Assembly: GCF_006152065.1 (NCBI RefSeq)
Contig: NZ_VDFW01000010.1
Coordinates: 1 to 64,000 of the forward strand
Origin: Amycolatopsis alkalitolerans
GTDB lineage: Bacteria; Actinomycetota; Actinomycetes; Mycobacteriales; Pseudonocardiaceae
Direction of reading: 5' to 3'
DNA: 64,000 bases
Positions 62,944 through 64,000 of this stretch are shown piece after piece. The notes below the pieces were generated by a model. It was not told the DNA's origin, searched no databases, and was given only the letters and a program-made list of their open reading frames with translations. Made by a program: the position numbers and the translations under genes. Within the stretch, counting starts at the first letter, position 1, and each line of letters starts with the position of its first letter.

Positions 62944-63209
62944 CTCGCGTCACCTCGCCACCGGAAAAGGCAAATGGGCCATGCGAGAGTGTCGCATGTC
63001 ACAGTTGAAATATCACCCGTCCAGGGCCACGTTTTCGCTCATCAATGTGCCATTTAATCGGACCTTCTACGCAAATCAGAAATATTGGCCCCTTTTCTGT
63101 AGCGGAAGTTCAACCGGCATTCACTCGCTCGCGCGAATTTGCTCAACAAGAGCAACAAGGGTCGCAGAGCAGTGCGGGACAACCGGTCGAGCGTTTCAGG
63201 AGGGTCACG

Positions 63210-64000
63210 ATGAACGACGAGCCGACCTCACCCGGCATCACCCGGAGACGGCTGCTGGGTTCGGCCGCCGCCGCGAGCGGGCTGGCCGCGACCGCCACGG
63301 TGTTGCCGGCCAACGTACGCAAGGCGATCGCTTCGCCGATGCCCCAGCGGGGACAGCTGCAGGACATCGAGCACGTCGTCCTGCTGATGCAGGAGAATCG
63401 CAGCTTCGATCACTACTTCGGGACGCTGTCCGGTGTCCGCGGCTTCGACGATCCGGACGCCCTGCGCCTGCCGGACGGGCGTTCCGTCTTCTACCAGCCG
63501 GACCCGGGCAACCCGGACGGCTACCTGCTGCCCTACCGGCTCAACACGACGAACACCGCCGCGCAGGCCATCCCGTCGACCAGCCACGCCTGGTCGGTGC
63601 AGCACTCGGCGTGGAACGGCGGCAAGATGGACAACTGGCTGCCGGCGCACCTCGCGGCCGACGGTGCGGCCAAAGGCCCTTATACGATGGGCTATTACAC
63701 CCGCGAGGACATCCCGTTCCAGTACGCGCTGGCCGACGCGTTCACGATCTGCGACGCCTACCACTGCTCGGTGCTGGGCCCGACCCATCCGAACCGCTAC
63801 ATGTGGATGACCGGCACCGTCGACCCGAACGGCGAGTTCGGTGGGCCGGCGCTGGACAACGGAGCGGCCGCGGGCACGTATTCGTGGCAGACCTACCCCG
63901 AACGGCTGACCGAGGCCGGGGTCAGCTGGCGCATCTACCACCAGGCGGCCAACGTCACCGGGTGGAAGCCGATCTCCCGGATGAAGCAGTACAGCAACGC
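63210..64000 (+). CDS. Tat-exported phospholipase C / phosphoesterase (partial, runs off window)
   Basis: The first 263 codons of a bacterial non-haemolytic phospholipase C-type enzyme. A twin-arginine signal (ITRRRLLGSAAAASGLAATA) is followed by IEHVVLLMQENRSFDHYFGT, the catalytic nucleophile/metal region of the family, and YHCSVLGPTHPNRYMWMTGT. The enzyme should be exported folded and hydrolyse phosphocholine-type phosphodiesters. AGGAGG site upstream. The 266 bp before it hold no gene that I can see. Confidence 0.92.
   Translation, partial: MNDEPTSPGITRRRLLGSAAAASGLAATATVLPANVRKAIASPMPQRGQLQDIEHVVLLMQENRSFDHYFGTLSGVRGFDDPDALRLPDGRSVFYQPDPGNPDGYLLPYRLNTTNTAAQAIPSTSHAWSVQHSAWNGGKMDNWLPAHLAADGAAKGPYTMGYYTREDIPFQYALADAFTICDAYHCSVLGPTHPNRYMWMTGTVDPNGEFGGPALDNGAAAGTYSWQTYPERLTEAGVSWRIYHQAANVTGWKPISRMKQYSN

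Noticed and set aside
1-64000. CRISPR arrays, rRNA genes, intact insertion sequences, phage genes
   Set aside because: No spaced direct repeats of CRISPR type, no rRNA-like sequence, no transposase, integrase or phage structural genes were found.

Overview
The window is high-GC actinobacterial chromosome. Short overlapping ATGA/GTGA junctions, GTG and TTG starts, AGGAGG-type ribosome sites, very high third-position GC and the gene families suggest Pseudonocardiaceae, probably Amycolatopsis-like (inference; no rRNA gene is present). The protein content is almost wholly catabolic and accessory.

0-15.2 kb: a bacterial microcompartment (BMC) locus. One minus-strand operon encodes pentamer, hexamer and trimer shell proteins (BMC-P, BMC-H, BMC-T), an AdhE-like CoA-acylating aldehyde dehydrogenase, an EutJ-like chaperone, a malate/lactate-type dehydrogenase with an unusual N-terminal extension, a zinc alcohol dehydrogenase and a GAF/PucR regulator. 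Divergent to it are a CrtC/DUF7065-like protein and an HAD phosphatase. Facing these is a second minus-strand operon: a free phosphohistidine swivel protein, a 476-residue protein I do not recognise, a 206-residue unknown, and a PPDK-like dikinase whose pyruvate site looks lost. The signature substrate is unknown.

15.4-21.3 kb: gene-decay scars, then a candidate RiPP cluster. Four small precursors share a block L-x-L/V-P-x-Q-A-x-P and an exact GVEAD motif just before variable C-terminal cores; a fifth is more distant. Upstream is a subtilisin-like protease fused to the C-terminal domain of cyanobactin PatG, with a divergent BTAD/SARP-type regulator. No YcaO, radical SAM or LanM gene is visible. 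A 230-bp repeat with inverted ends has landed inside the precursor operon; one end of another copy is the first 24 bases of the window.

21.3-37.3 kb: CoA-transferase/acyl-CoA dehydrogenase/hydratase operon with a LysR regulator; copper P-type ATPase; phosphodiester glycosidase; GntR-controlled aconitase X operon with a MatC-like carrier; pntAB transhydrogenase.

37.6-47.2 kb: a gluconolactonase/LacI scar, an ABC-transport operon with a MarR regulator facing an SDR-RidA-GMC oxidoreductase operon, a LacI regulator with matching operators, and broken creatininase and GNAT genes.

47.3-54.3 kb: a sulfolactate catabolic island. suyA-suyB (sulfolactate sulfo-lyase), slcC and comC (the two sulfolactate dehydrogenases that interconvert enantiomers through sulfopyruvate), a TauE-type sulfite exporter and a FadR-type regulator. 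A nearly identical 14-bp FadR-type operator lies before suyA and before a sodium:solute symporter operon, so the symporter is probably the sulfolactate importer.

54.3-64 kb: FAD oxidoreductase, membrane acyltransferase, CPBP protease, DIP1984-family protein, enoyl-CoA hydratase/acyl-CoA ligase pair, L-lactate permease, and the start of a Tat-exported phospholipase C that runs off the window.
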